The position numbers and the translations under genes are program-made. Below the pieces are notes generated by a model that was not told the origin of the DNA, searched no databases, and saw only the letters and a program-made list of their open reading frames with translations. From an uncultured Tateyamaria sp. (lineage in GTDB: Bacteria; Pseudomonadota; Alphaproteobacteria; Rhodobacterales; Rhodobacteraceae): a DNA stretch of 64,000 nt. This document shows, piece by piece, positions 17,939 to 26,532 of this stretch (its first letter is position 1; each line of letters starts with the position of its first letter). The stretch spans positions 1,340,856 to 1,404,855 of the forward strand of contig NZ_CANMBJ010000002.1 in assembly GCF_947496075.1 (NCBI RefSeq), read 5' to 3'.

Positions 17939-18475
17939 ATGGCAATTACTGGCTACCTTCTCATCGACGAAATTCAGGGTGAATCACAACGGGCTGATCA
18001 CGAAGACGAAATTGATATCGTTGGGGTCGAGTGGAAAATCGCCCAAGCCGCATCAGCGCAAATCGGCAGCGGACGGTCTCGCAGTCGTGCGCAAGTCGGT
18101 GCTGTGAAACTGACCAAAACCAAGGATGCCGCATCGGCCTATCTTGCTTTGGCTTGTATGCAGGGCAAATCCTTCCCGTCCATGACTCTTGCCATACGCA
18201 AGGACAGCGGTGACGCGCATTTGGACTACCTCGTCATCACCATGGAGAACGCCACGATCTCGTCGTTCCGGATGGCCGGGGGGGCGAATCTTGGCAAGGA
18301 TTCTTATGTAGAAGATGCCGACGCCGACAGCTTCTCGGACGGAGCAACCGACACGATTCTAGAAGAAGTCGGCATTGTGTTTGAAAACGTGACCTACAAG
18401 TACACAGTCCAGGCTGACGATCACTCCGCCGGTGACGAACACGAAATCACGTTCGATATTGCCGCGGGCGTCTAA
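17939..18475 (+). CDS. hcp: T6SS inner tube protein Hcp (TssD)
   Basis: The 178-residue protein starts MAITGYLLIDEIQGESQ and contains DIVGVEWKIAQ, VGAVKLTKTKDAASAYL and LDYLVITMENATISSF, the strand pattern of the Hcp1 fold. Hcp hexamers stack into the tube that carries effectors and are secreted. AAGGAAA lies about 8 nt upstream of the start. The gene is separated from tssC by 40 nt containing a strong hairpin and from tssE by 3 nt. Confidence 0.93.
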   Translation: MAITGYLLIDEIQGESQRADHEDEIDIVGVEWKIAQAASAQIGSGRSRSRAQVGAVKLTKTKDAASAYLALACMQGKSFPSMTLAIRKDSGDAHLDYLVITMENATISSFRMAGGANLGKDSYVEDADADSFSDGATDTILEEVGIVFENVTYKYTVQADDHSAGDEHEITFDIAAGV

Positions 18476-18478
18476 TTT

Positions 18479-19207
18479 ATGACGCCCAGAAGGGGATCAA
18501 TTGGTGAACCACAAGCCCAAAGCGAGGCGCTTCAGCCATCGCTTTGGGATCGGTTGGTCAACGATCTTCCGGGGTTGGATGCAGAGATTAGTTCCCTCCG
18601 TCGTGGCCTCGCTAAGGATCTTGGCGGTGCCGACAAACTCGATGAGCTTTTGGAACATGGCGTGTCTGCGTCCGCTGACGGCAAGCTCTTGGACGATGAC
18701 ACCAAGAAACGCCTGTTCCAACTGACACAGAAACAAGACCGACGCCGCGCCATCCAAGCCAGCGGTATCATGGTGACACGAGAGGTCCTGCGAGAAGCCG
18801 TGCGGCGCGACATCGAGATGCTGTTCAATGTGGAACGGATGGAAGCGGAACCGATGATGACCGATCGGGAAGCCAACAGATATCAAACCGCAAAGGACCT
18901 GCTGGCGGACTACCCGCAAGTCCAAACCTCTGTTCTGAACTATGGTGTGCCGTCCTTTGCTGGTCGTACAAGTACAGATTTCGACAAGTCCACATTGCGC
19001 AGAGAATTGAAGCAAACGCTGATTCATTTTGAACCGCGGCTGAAACCGGACAGTATCCGGATCAACATCCGTCAAAGCGAAAAGATCGGCATGCGCATTG
19101 ATGTGGATGCCACATTAATGCTGTCACCCACGCCCGAGCGGCTCAGGTTGTCAACCACCATTGATCTTGATAGCGGATCGGCTGCCACCGTGCTGGAGGA
19201 TCGGTGA
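18479..19207 (+). CDS. tssE: T6SS baseplate protein TssE, long form
   Basis: The C-terminal ~130 residues match gp25/TssE: an EVLREAVRRDIEMLFNVERM start, LLADYPQVQTSVLNYGVPSF, and the IRFEPRL-equivalent LIHFEPRLKPDSIRI. The N-terminal ~100 residues (SLWDRLVNDLPGLDAEISSL onwards) are longer than usual; TssE is commonly about 130-180 residues, here 242. TssE is a baseplate wedge subunit at the base of the sheath. It sits between hcp and tssF and its TGA overlaps the tssF ATG. Confidence 0.85.
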   Translation: MTPRRGSIGEPQAQSEALQPSLWDRLVNDLPGLDAEISSLRRGLAKDLGGADKLDELLEHGVSASADGKLLDDDTKKRLFQLTQKQDRRRAIQASGIMVTREVLREAVRRDIEMLFNVERMEAEPMMTDREANRYQTAKDLLADYPQVQTSVLNYGVPSFAGRTSTDFDKSTLRRELKQTLIHFEPRLKPDSIRINIRQSEKIGMRIDVDATLMLSPTPERLRLSTTIDLDSGSAATVLEDR

Positions 19208-21075
19208 TGGATGCCACGTTTCTCAGCTACTACGAAGATGAGCTGACGCACATCCGGGACCTCGCAAAAGAGTTCGCCCAACTTCACCCTGCTGTGGCGC
19301 GCAACCTGTCGCTTGATAGCGTCCCTTGCCCGGATCCGTATGTTGAGCGGTTGCTGGAAGGCGTCGCATATCTGTCGGCACGGACACGCCTGAAAGTCGA
19401 TGCGGAAAGCAGCCGCTATGTGCAGGCGCTTCTGGACGCGCTCTACCCCGATCTGGTGGCACCTGCGCCGGCGATGTCGCTCGTAAAGTTCGCGCCCGGG
19501 GATCAGGTCGAGGAAATGGTTACCGGGTACACAGTGCCGCGCGGAACCAGCATGGTTTCCGGGCTGCGCGACGGTCTTGCCACCCGCGCCCGCTACACGA
19601 CCGCGCAGGATGTAACTCTCTGGCCAATCAAGATCGGAGCAGCTGAATACCTGCAGGATATCGGAGCACTGCAAGCGGTCGGGTTGGGAGACGACTTGGA
19701 CGGTGCTCGTCATGCAGCAGGGATCAAACTTCAGCTCTGCTCTGCGTCTACTATACCGTTGTCCCAGATCGAGATTGATCAGTTGGACCTGTATCTTGGC
19801 CATCAAGCGCGCGGGGGGCTGCTGTTTGATGCGATTCACGGCCATGGCACCACTTTGATGGCGCGTGGCAAAAGCAGCGGGTTCTCTCAGGCTGGCCAAG
19901 TCGAGATGATCGGAACGGCCCTCTCGGAGACTCTATTGCCGTCTGTGTCGGAGTCGTTTCAGGGGTACAGCCTGTTGCGGGAATACTTCCTGATGCCAGA
20001 GCGTTTCCACTATGTCCGGCTGACCGGCTTGCAAAGTTTCGTAAAAAAATCAGACGGCTCGGTCGAGATCATCATCCTTCTGGACAAACAACAACCTGAC
20101 TTGGCGGACCTTTCAGTCAAAGACTTTCAGCTATTTGTAACACCCATCGTCAATCTTTTTGAGCGGGAATGTAACATCGTCGAATTGGACCGCGCCCGAG
20201 CCGCGCATTTGGTCCACGCAGATCGCACCCGCACGATGGACTTTGAGATTTTCCGGCTCTTGAGCGTTGAAGATGTGGAAACAGATGGGCCTCAATCCGC
20301 GATCCCATCTTCATTTGCCGCCACATCAGATAAAGGTTCGCGCCTGTCTTATGCCACGAAACGACGCCCTCGGCGTCCGGTGGAAGACGAAATTCGGCGT
20401 GGTCAGATGCGAACGTCCTATCCAGGTGATGACTTCTATATCGCGCTCAGTCACGACGGTTCCGCCACAGGGCGCAACGTTGGTCGTTTGGACATACGCG
20501 CCCTTTGCACCAACCGTGACTTACCGATTTTGGATGACACCCCAGTTTTGACACTCGAGACTGGTGCGCCTGTGAACGACATCACTTTGTTGCAGGCAAT
20601 CAAACGCCCCAGAGCCAGTTTGCAAGCGACTCTGCCGTCCGCCAGCGCGCGCGAAACTCGTCGCGACGAAGTCGCATGGCGTTGGATTAGCCAGATGGCG
20701 CTGAATCAAGTGTCACTCACGGAGACTTACACCGATGCGGAACCCATTCGGGCGCTGTTATCGCTTTATGCGGATCGCGGTGATCCGGCTTTGAAGCGCC
20801 ACGCACAAGCGCTGCGCTCCATTTCCGCCAAACCGATAATGGAGCGTCTCCCAATCGCCGGTCCTATGTGTTTCGGGCAAGGGACCGAAATTGGTCTCAG
20901 CCTTGATGAGACAGTGCTGGCCGGACACTCGCGTTTGTTGATGTCCGCCATTCTGGCGCAGCTTTTCCGTCGCCATGCTGCCATCAACGCCGTTGTTCGA
21001 ACAAAAACCACTCTCATTGGATCGCAGGAGGACGTCTCATGGCCGCTCAGCCTCGGCAATCGCGCGATGATATGA
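19207..21075 (+). CDS. tssF: T6SS baseplate protein TssF
   Basis: The 622-residue protein begins MDATFLSYYEDELTHIRDLA and continues with EFAQLHPAVARNLSLDS and DPYVERLLEGVAYLSART, the invariant N-terminal block of TssF (VasA/ImpG). A conserved FQGYSLLREYFLMPERFHYV motif occurs near the middle. TssF forms the baseplate wedge with TssE, TssG and TssK. ATG 19207 is chosen although a GTG overlaps at 19204. Its 3' end overlaps tssG by 37 nt. Confidence 0.93.
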   Translation: MDATFLSYYEDELTHIRDLAKEFAQLHPAVARNLSLDSVPCPDPYVERLLEGVAYLSARTRLKVDAESSRYVQALLDALYPDLVAPAPAMSLVKFAPGDQVEEMVTGYTVPRGTSMVSGLRDGLATRARYTTAQDVTLWPIKIGAAEYLQDIGALQAVGLGDDLDGARHAAGIKLQLCSASTIPLSQIEIDQLDLYLGHQARGGLLFDAIHGHGTTLMARGKSSGFSQAGQVEMIGTALSETLLPSVSESFQGYSLLREYFLMPERFHYVRLTGLQSFVKKSDGSVEIIILLDKQQPDLADLSVKDFQLFVTPIVNLFERECNIVELDRARAAHLVHADRTRTMDFEIFRLLSVEDVETDGPQSAIPSSFAATSDKGSRLSYATKRRPRRPVEDEIRRGQMRTSYPGDDFYIALSHDGSATGRNVGRLDIRALCTNRDLPILDDTPVLTLETGAPVNDITLLQAIKRPRASLQATLPSASARETRRDEVAWRWISQMALNQVSLTETYTDAEPIRALLSLYADRGDPALKRHAQALRSISAKPIMERLPIAGPMCFGQGTEIGLSLDETVLAGHSRLLMSAILAQLFRRHAAINAVVRTKTTLIGSQEDVSWPLSLGNRAMI

Positions 21076-22067
21076 GCGATACTCTCGCTCAAATTGCAAG
21101 TGACGCAGGGCGCAGTGAATTCTTCGCCCTGCTCCGGCGAATTGAAGAAGTCGACGGTCGCCGGTTCGGCGCAGTTGGTGGACCGGAGAACGAGCCTGCG
21201 CGACTGGGACAGCACATCAGGCTGTCATTTGCCACACGCGATGTAGAAAGCGTTGCCATCGACGGCGAGCAAACGCAGGTCAGCGCCAACGTTCTTGGTT
21301 TGCTTGGACCAGAAGGTCCTATGCCCCTTTTTATGACCCGTTGGGTGATGGCGCGCCTCTCGAACCGTTGGTTCGCTGGCGACAGTGATGGGGTCACATC
21401 GGACACGGCGTTTCGAGATTTTTTGGATGTGTTGCAGCATCGACTGATTGCCCTCTACTGGCGCGCGTGGGCCGACGCGCAATCCGAAGTTCAGGCGGGC
21501 CGTGGCGATGGGCGCACGCCCGCAATCATTGCCAGCCTCGCGGGGCTGGGGCTTCCTGGCACGCGCGATCCCGAGCACGACAAGGCAAAACTTGCCCATA
21601 CCACAAAACTCGCTGTGCGTACGCAATCGCCAGAACGGTTGGTCAGCTATCTGGAGGACGTGGTCGGCGCGCCGGTTTCTCTGAATGAATTTTTGGGCCA
21701 TTGGGACGAAATTCCGCGCCACCAACAAAGCCGTCTCGGGATGGCATATTCCACACTCGGCGGTGCAGTTGTGGTCGGCGAACGTTGTTTCTCGCGTCAA
21801 CACCGGGCTGAACTGCGTTTAGGGCCGCTTTCATTCCAGCAGTTCACGACGCTTCTGGATGACCCCAAAAAGCGCACCGCTATCCGTCATGCTATCCTGT
21901 TTGCAAATGGACATGACATCACCTTTGACATTCGGCTTGTATTGGATCGGGCCGAAGTTCCAGCTGCACGTCTTGGGAGCTGCCAATTGGGCCGAACTGC
22001 CTGGGTCTTGCCCAAGAGGGACCGGGATGCTGACGACGTGACCTTCCGTTTGGAGGATGCCGCTTGA
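21039..22067 (+). CDS. tssG: T6SS baseplate protein TssG
   Basis: The 342-residue protein contains EFFALLRRIEEVDGRRFGAV, RLGQHIRLSFATRDVESV, NVLGLLGPEGPMPLFMTRWV and FRDFLDVLQHRLIALYWRAW, all characteristic of TssG (VasB/ImpH). The C-terminus has the LGPLSFQQFTTLL motif. ATG 21039 is taken because AGGAGG lies about 8 nt upstream (21026-21031), even though a second ATG at 21072 overlaps the tssF stop as ATGA. TssG bridges two TssF molecules in the wedge. Confidence 0.9.
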   Translation: MAAQPRQSRDDMSDTLAQIASDAGRSEFFALLRRIEEVDGRRFGAVGGPENEPARLGQHIRLSFATRDVESVAIDGEQTQVSANVLGLLGPEGPMPLFMTRWVMARLSNRWFAGDSDGVTSDTAFRDFLDVLQHRLIALYWRAWADAQSEVQAGRGDGRTPAIIASLAGLGLPGTRDPEHDKAKLAHTTKLAVRTQSPERLVSYLEDVVGAPVSLNEFLGHWDEIPRHQQSRLGMAYSTLGGAVVVGERCFSRQHRAELRLGPLSFQQFTTLLDDPKKRTAIRHAILFANGHDITFDIRLVLDRAEVPAARLGSCQLGRTAWVLPKRDRDADDVTFRLEDAA

Positions 22068-23377
22068 CCGTAAATCTGATCATAGAAAGCGCGGCAACGC
22101 CGCAGGCCCGCATGAGTTTCACGTACGAATTTGGGCAAGTTGTGATTGGGCGGGGAGCAGATGCTGACTGGCAACTTGATGACCCTGAACGCTACTTGTC
22201 TCGCAGTCACTGCATTCTGGCGATGACGGACGGAAAACTGACAGCAACCGATGCCAGTCGGGGAGGAACATTTGTCGACGGTTCCGAAACCGCATTGGGG
22301 ACCGGCAATTCGGTCGTGCTGGAAGACGGTATGCGCTTGCGCATGGGGGACTTCGTCTTCCGAGTAGACATGGCTGCAGAAGCGGTGCCAGTTGAAAACC
22401 CTGAAACACCGCAGCGCAAGACTTCGCCATTCGATTTTAGTCAAGATGATACGCTTGTTCGGCCGGAACCCGCTCCGCGCCCAGAGAGCTTACCCGATCC
22501 GTTTGACCCCTATGATCGCGCGTCAGGCCATTCCGATACTGACCAGATTGAAGCATCATCACCCAAGCCCTTTGGCATTGACGATCCCTTTGACCTGAAT
22601 CTGGCGGATCGGACGCCACAGAAAGCGGTTCCATCCTCCGGCGGCTATTTCGATGCACCGATTTCCCGTGACGAAGCAGTTGCACCTGTGGAAACACCAG
22701 ATAAGGAACGGGAAGACCCAGTGGTTGTGGAATTTACCTCTGGCATTCGACCCGCAGAAACGAACGAAGTGACACCGCAAGAAACAGTCACGGATAGTGA
22801 GGTACTGGCAGCGCTGCTTGAAGGCATGGGCCTGGGAACGGATGCAATTGGCTCTGACCCAGTGGCCCAAGCTACTGAAATAGGGCGTCAGTATCGCCTA
22901 CTGATCGACGGCGTGATGCAGCTTCTGCGGGCTCGGGCAAGCGCCAAACAACAAGTCCGTGTGGCACAGACGTTGATCTCAAGCGCAGACGTGAATCCGC
23001 TGAAGTTTTTGGCGACGGCCGATGATGCCCTGGACGCCATGATCTCCGGCGATCGGCCAGGTTACCAGTCTGCCGACGACGCGATCGTGGGCGCCTATCG
23101 CGATCTGGCCGATCATCAGTTGCGAACATGGCACGCCCTGCAATCGGCACTTCGGCGCATGATTGATCAGTTCGATCCAGAACAGATTGAACGGGAGATC
23201 GCAGAAACCGGCGTGCTTGAAGCGTTGCTTGCAGGAGGCAAGTCCGCTCAGCTTTGGCAGACCTACACGGAAAAATACAAGGAGATCGCCCGCGCCGCCG
23301 AAGAACGTTTTCTTGGCGAGGTCGGTGACAATTTTCGCGACGCATATGAAGGCAATGGGAAGGAGACTTCAAGATGA
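22064..23377 (+). CDS. tagH: T6SS FHA-domain protein TagH/Fha
   Basis: Residues 1-100 form an FHA domain: VVIGRGADADWQLDDPE, LSRSHCIL (the phosphothreonine-binding R-x-H region) and DASRGGTFVDGS. After a Pro/Asp-rich linker a conserved T6SS FHA C-terminal domain follows (about 250-437; GRQYRLLIDGVMQLLRARAS, NPLKFLATADDALDAM). The protein is the expected PpkA substrate or phospho-reader that licenses assembly, and PppA reverses this. The start is an unusual TTG that overlaps the tssG stop as TTGA; no ATG lies nearby in frame before the FHA strand begins. Confidence 0.88.
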   Translation: MTVNLIIESAATPQARMSFTYEFGQVVIGRGADADWQLDDPERYLSRSHCILAMTDGKLTATDASRGGTFVDGSETALGTGNSVVLEDGMRLRMGDFVFRVDMAAEAVPVENPETPQRKTSPFDFSQDDTLVRPEPAPRPESLPDPFDPYDRASGHSDTDQIEASSPKPFGIDDPFDLNLADRTPQKAVPSSGGYFDAPISRDEAVAPVETPDKEREDPVVVEFTSGIRPAETNEVTPQETVTDSEVLAALLEGMGLGTDAIGSDPVAQATEIGRQYRLLIDGVMQLLRARASAKQQVRVAQTLISSADVNPLKFLATADDALDAMISGDRPGYQSADDAIVGAYRDLADHQLRTWHALQSALRRMIDQFDPEQIEREIAETGVLEALLAGGKSAQLWQTYTEKYKEIARAAEERFLGEVGDNFRDAYEGNGKETSR

Positions 23378-23835
23378 CACTCACACGCCGCAATGCTATT
23401 CTCTCAGCGGGAGGTTTAGCCTTTCTGTCGGCTTGTCTGGCCAATGACCCCGTACCCGGTTCCATTATGGCAACTGCCAACATGACCGACGGTGCAAATA
23501 CCGGTCCTGACGGCAGTGGGCGACCATTGACGGTGACTCTGGTTCAACTCCGGTCCGCCAATCAGTTCTCCAGTGTGGATTTCGCGACATTGCAAGATCC
23601 GGAGAGCGCTCTCGCCGCGGACCTTGTACGCGCGGACAAGTTGGTGCTGGCCCCCGGCGGTATGGCACAAGGGACGTTCCCGGTCGAGGTGCAGCAAGGC
23701 GCTTCGACCCTTGGGATTGTCGCAGGGTTCCGTCAGCCGGGGGGCAAAGTATTCCGTTTGACGCAAGGCTTGCCCGCGACCGGCGATGTACTTCTCAACA
23801 TCTCGGTCACGGCCTCTGGCCTCTCGGTTTCTTAA
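23374..23835 (+). CDS. tssJ: T6SS outer-membrane lipoprotein TssJ
   Basis: The 153-residue protein has a signal peptide with a lipobox (LAFLSAC, lipidated Cys21) after an RR-containing N-terminus (TLTRRNAILSAGG). The mature part has the transthyretin-like strands of TssJ: RPLTVTLVQLRSANQFSSVD, VLAPGGMAQGTFPV and LGIVAGFRQPGG. TssJ anchors the TssL-TssM membrane complex at the outer membrane by binding the TssM C-terminus. The start overlaps the fha stop by 4 nt (ATGA). Confidence 0.93.
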   Translation: MTLTRRNAILSAGGLAFLSACLANDPVPGSIMATANMTDGANTGPDGSGRPLTVTLVQLRSANQFSSVDFATLQDPESALAADLVRADKLVLAPGGMAQGTFPVEVQQGASTLGIVAGFRQPGGKVFRLTQGLPATGDVLLNISVTASGLSVS

Positions 23836-23852
23836 AAAGGACGATAAGTCAT

Positions 23853-25187
23853 ATGAACGACGCCAACCGCGTGATCTGGTCAGAGGGGCTGTTCCTGCGG
23901 CCTCAGCACTTGCAGCAACAGGACCGCCATACCGACGCTTTGGTACGGGGTGCGCTGCAGGCGCCAGAGCATCAGAGCTACGGCTTCACCCTCCTTGAGC
24001 TGGACAGCGGCGCGATTCAGGCGGGACAGATCGGACTGGGTGAGGTACAAGGCATTTTCCCGGATGGCACACCTTTCCTGCTTCCCGACATGAGTATCGG
24101 AATCAAGGCCCGGCCAGTATCCGCAAGCACGAAGGCGGGCGTCGTCAAGCTCGGCATTCCGGCACTGCAGCCCGGCATCGCAACAATGGACCCCGAGAGC
24201 GGCGGCGCACAGGGGGCGCGATACTTGGGACAAATCACCACTGTCCGAGACACGATCAAGGGCGGCGCGGACCCGGTAGAGATCGAGGTCGCTCGTCTTG
24301 CGCCCAAGCTCTTTCTCCCTGACGATTCAACGGACGGTTACACAGTTCTCCCGATCGCGCGCATCGATGGTTTGCTTGCTGACGGGTCGGTTGCACTCGA
24401 CCCAGATTATCTGCCCCCTGCCCTCGCTACCGCAGCGGCCCCATGGTACGCCGCCTTTTTACAGGAGGTGTTGACCGGTCTCGACCGGATCGCGCAAGCC
24501 CATGGTGGCGTTGTGATGGGCGGTGCAGGCGCATCTGTCGAAAACCTGCTGATCCTCGAGCTTGCCAACGCCGCCCGTCCGCGCATTGCGCATATGATGG
24601 GTCAAAACCTCTTTCATCCGTCTTCTTTGTTCCTCGAACTTGCTGGATTGGCGGGGCGGATGGCGACGTTCGGATCATCAGCACGCACGATGACGGAGCT
24701 GCCAGCTTATCAGCATGAAGATCCTCAGGGCAGTTTCATGGCCATTGCAGACACCCTGCGGTCGCTCATTCTGTCGTTACGACACGTTGAACAGAAATCC
24801 ATCGCTCTTAAGGTGGCCGGCCACTCCAAAAACGTCTGGACGGTCCGTTTGGATGACAGAGGGATCATAAATGATCACCGGATTGTACTGCGTGTTGGTG
24901 GCGATATGTCGGAAGCGCATCTGCGCAAGATATTTGCAGAGCAGGCCACAGTGGGTGCTGCGGATGAGTTCGACACGCTTTGGAAATCCAAGCTGACGGG
25001 CATACCACTGAAACCACTGCATTCGCAGCCTCGCGAAATTCCATATGATGGTGAACGTCTCTGCCTCGAACTTGACCGCGCTTCTGACCACTGGGCCAAG
25101 CTTGCCGATGCGCCGGGTTTTGTTCTCGGGGTTGCCGGTAAGCTCGAGAAAGAGCCCTTGATTGATTGCTACGCGGTGAAACGATGA
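23853..25187 (+). CDS. tssK: T6SS baseplate protein TssK
   Basis: The 444-residue protein starts with RVIWSEGLFLRPQHLQQQDR, the most conserved motif of TssK (ImpJ/VasE). It continues with DSGAIQAGQIGLGEVQGIFPDG, NLLILELANAARPRIAHM and, near the end, GVAGKLEKEPLIDCYAVKR. TssK links the baseplate to the TssL/TssM membrane complex. Its TGA overlaps the ATG of tssL. Confidence 0.94.
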   Translation: MNDANRVIWSEGLFLRPQHLQQQDRHTDALVRGALQAPEHQSYGFTLLELDSGAIQAGQIGLGEVQGIFPDGTPFLLPDMSIGIKARPVSASTKAGVVKLGIPALQPGIATMDPESGGAQGARYLGQITTVRDTIKGGADPVEIEVARLAPKLFLPDDSTDGYTVLPIARIDGLLADGSVALDPDYLPPALATAAAPWYAAFLQEVLTGLDRIAQAHGGVVMGGAGASVENLLILELANAARPRIAHMMGQNLFHPSSLFLELAGLAGRMATFGSSARTMTELPAYQHEDPQGSFMAIADTLRSLILSLRHVEQKSIALKVAGHSKNVWTVRLDDRGIINDHRIVLRVGGDMSEAHLRKIFAEQATVGAADEFDTLWKSKLTGIPLKPLHSQPREIPYDGERLCLELDRASDHWAKLADAPGFVLGVAGKLEKEPLIDCYAVKR

Positions 25188-26530
25188 CGGATGAGGATCC
25201 CTTCGGTCTGGAAACGGACGCCGGGCGCACACGCATCCGTCCTGCGCGCGCGAAACCGTCACCGCCTTCGCCCATACCGCAAGTCGGAGCCGTTGATACG
25301 TCCGCACGCATGCGCCAGAACCGTGCGGGCGACAATCCACTTCTGTCAAACTTTGGGCTGCTGCTGGGGTTGGCACCGGAGCTTGAGCGGGCGCAACAAG
25401 TTGAAAACCCTGAAACCTTGCGCACCCGGCTATTGGACAATCTGACATACGCTCGCGATGGCGCTGTATCGGCGGGTGTCCCGCTCGCCCGTGCTGACCA
25501 AGCGGCCTGGTTTGTCGGTGCTCTGCTAGACGATATTGCGCTCAACACCCCTTGGGGCGGACAGTCGCATTGGCCCGCTCAGCCACTTGTCGCGTCGCTC
25601 TATGGAGACGTGGACGCAGGCGAGCAATTCTTCGTGCGCGCCGAAGACCTGCTGAGATACCCTGAACGTGACCCGAACTTGCTGGAACTGGTGTTTCATT
25701 GTTTGTCCTTCGGCTTTCGCGGCGAACATCGCAGCACAGGGGCCGCAGGTGACGGCGCTTTGTCTCAAGTTCGAGCGCAAATGGCCCGCCAACTTCGTGA
25801 CCTCGATGCAGAGGCCGCTCCCTTGTCCCCCAATTGGAAAGGTGTCGTGGCCGCGCAAGAGAAGGAGAAATTCATAATCCCGGTTTGGGCCATGCTGGTG
25901 ATCGCCTCCGTTGCAATGCTGCTCAGCTATGTCTTTCTGTCGATGCGGCTTTCGGATCAATCCGAAGTCCTCTACACGGCCGCAGGTGCCCTGCCCCCGT
26001 TGCAACCAGCCGAGATTTATCGACCAGTTCGGGATACCGCGCCGATCCCCGAAATTGAGCTTGAGGTGGTTAGTCTCGATATGCTGCCGCTCTTTGCGGC
26101 GGCGGCTCCCCAAGATGATCTCTCAGCACTAAAAGGTCGCGAAGATGTATCGCTTACGGTCCTTGCTGTTCAGGCAACGAACCCAGAGGTTTTTCGCTCC
26201 GCCAAGGCGGACTTGAACACAGAATATCTGGATCTTGTGCATTCCATTGCAAAGGTCATCATTGAAAATCAGGAATTCATCGGGTCGGTAACAATCCTTG
26301 GTCATACCGACAATATCCCTGTCCAACGCTCGAATCCATTCGGATCAAATCAGCGATTGTCCGAGGCGCGGGCGCAGACCATTGCCGATATTCTGATTTC
26401 CCAGGGCGTCTCCATCGACTTGATAGAGGTGCGTGGACGCGCAGCCACAGAACCAATTGCAGACAATGCGACGTCAGAAGGAAGGGCACAAAACCGCCGG
26501 ATCGAGATCCTCCTTGGAAAGAAGGTCTAA
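25184..26530 (+). CDS. tssL: T6SS membrane protein TssL with OmpA-like C-terminus
   Basis: The 448-residue protein has an IcmH/DotU domain (NPLLSNFGLLLGLAPELERA, DQAAWFVGALLDDIALNTPW, LELVFHCLSFGFRGEHR) and a transmembrane helix at about 232-252 (IPVWAMLVIASVAMLLSYVF). A periplasmic OmpA/MotB-type peptidoglycan-binding domain follows (about 330-448), with VTILGHTDNIPVQRS and LSEARAQTIADILISQGV. It is thus the extended, peptidoglycan-anchored form of TssL. ATG 25184, overlapping the tssK stop (ATGA), is chosen over a longer frame from 25166. Confidence 0.93.
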   Translation: MTDEDPFGLETDAGRTRIRPARAKPSPPSPIPQVGAVDTSARMRQNRAGDNPLLSNFGLLLGLAPELERAQQVENPETLRTRLLDNLTYARDGAVSAGVPLARADQAAWFVGALLDDIALNTPWGGQSHWPAQPLVASLYGDVDAGEQFFVRAEDLLRYPERDPNLLELVFHCLSFGFRGEHRSTGAAGDGALSQVRAQMARQLRDLDAEAAPLSPNWKGVVAAQEKEKFIIPVWAMLVIASVAMLLSYVFLSMRLSDQSEVLYTAAGALPPLQPAEIYRPVRDTAPIPEIELEVVSLDMLPLFAAAAPQDDLSALKGREDVSLTVLAVQATNPEVFRSAKADLNTEYLDLVHSIAKVIIENQEFIGSVTILGHTDNIPVQRSNPFGSNQRLSEARAQTIADILISQGVSIDLIEVRGRAATEPIADNATSEGRAQNRRIEILLGKKV

Positions 26531-26532
26531 AA

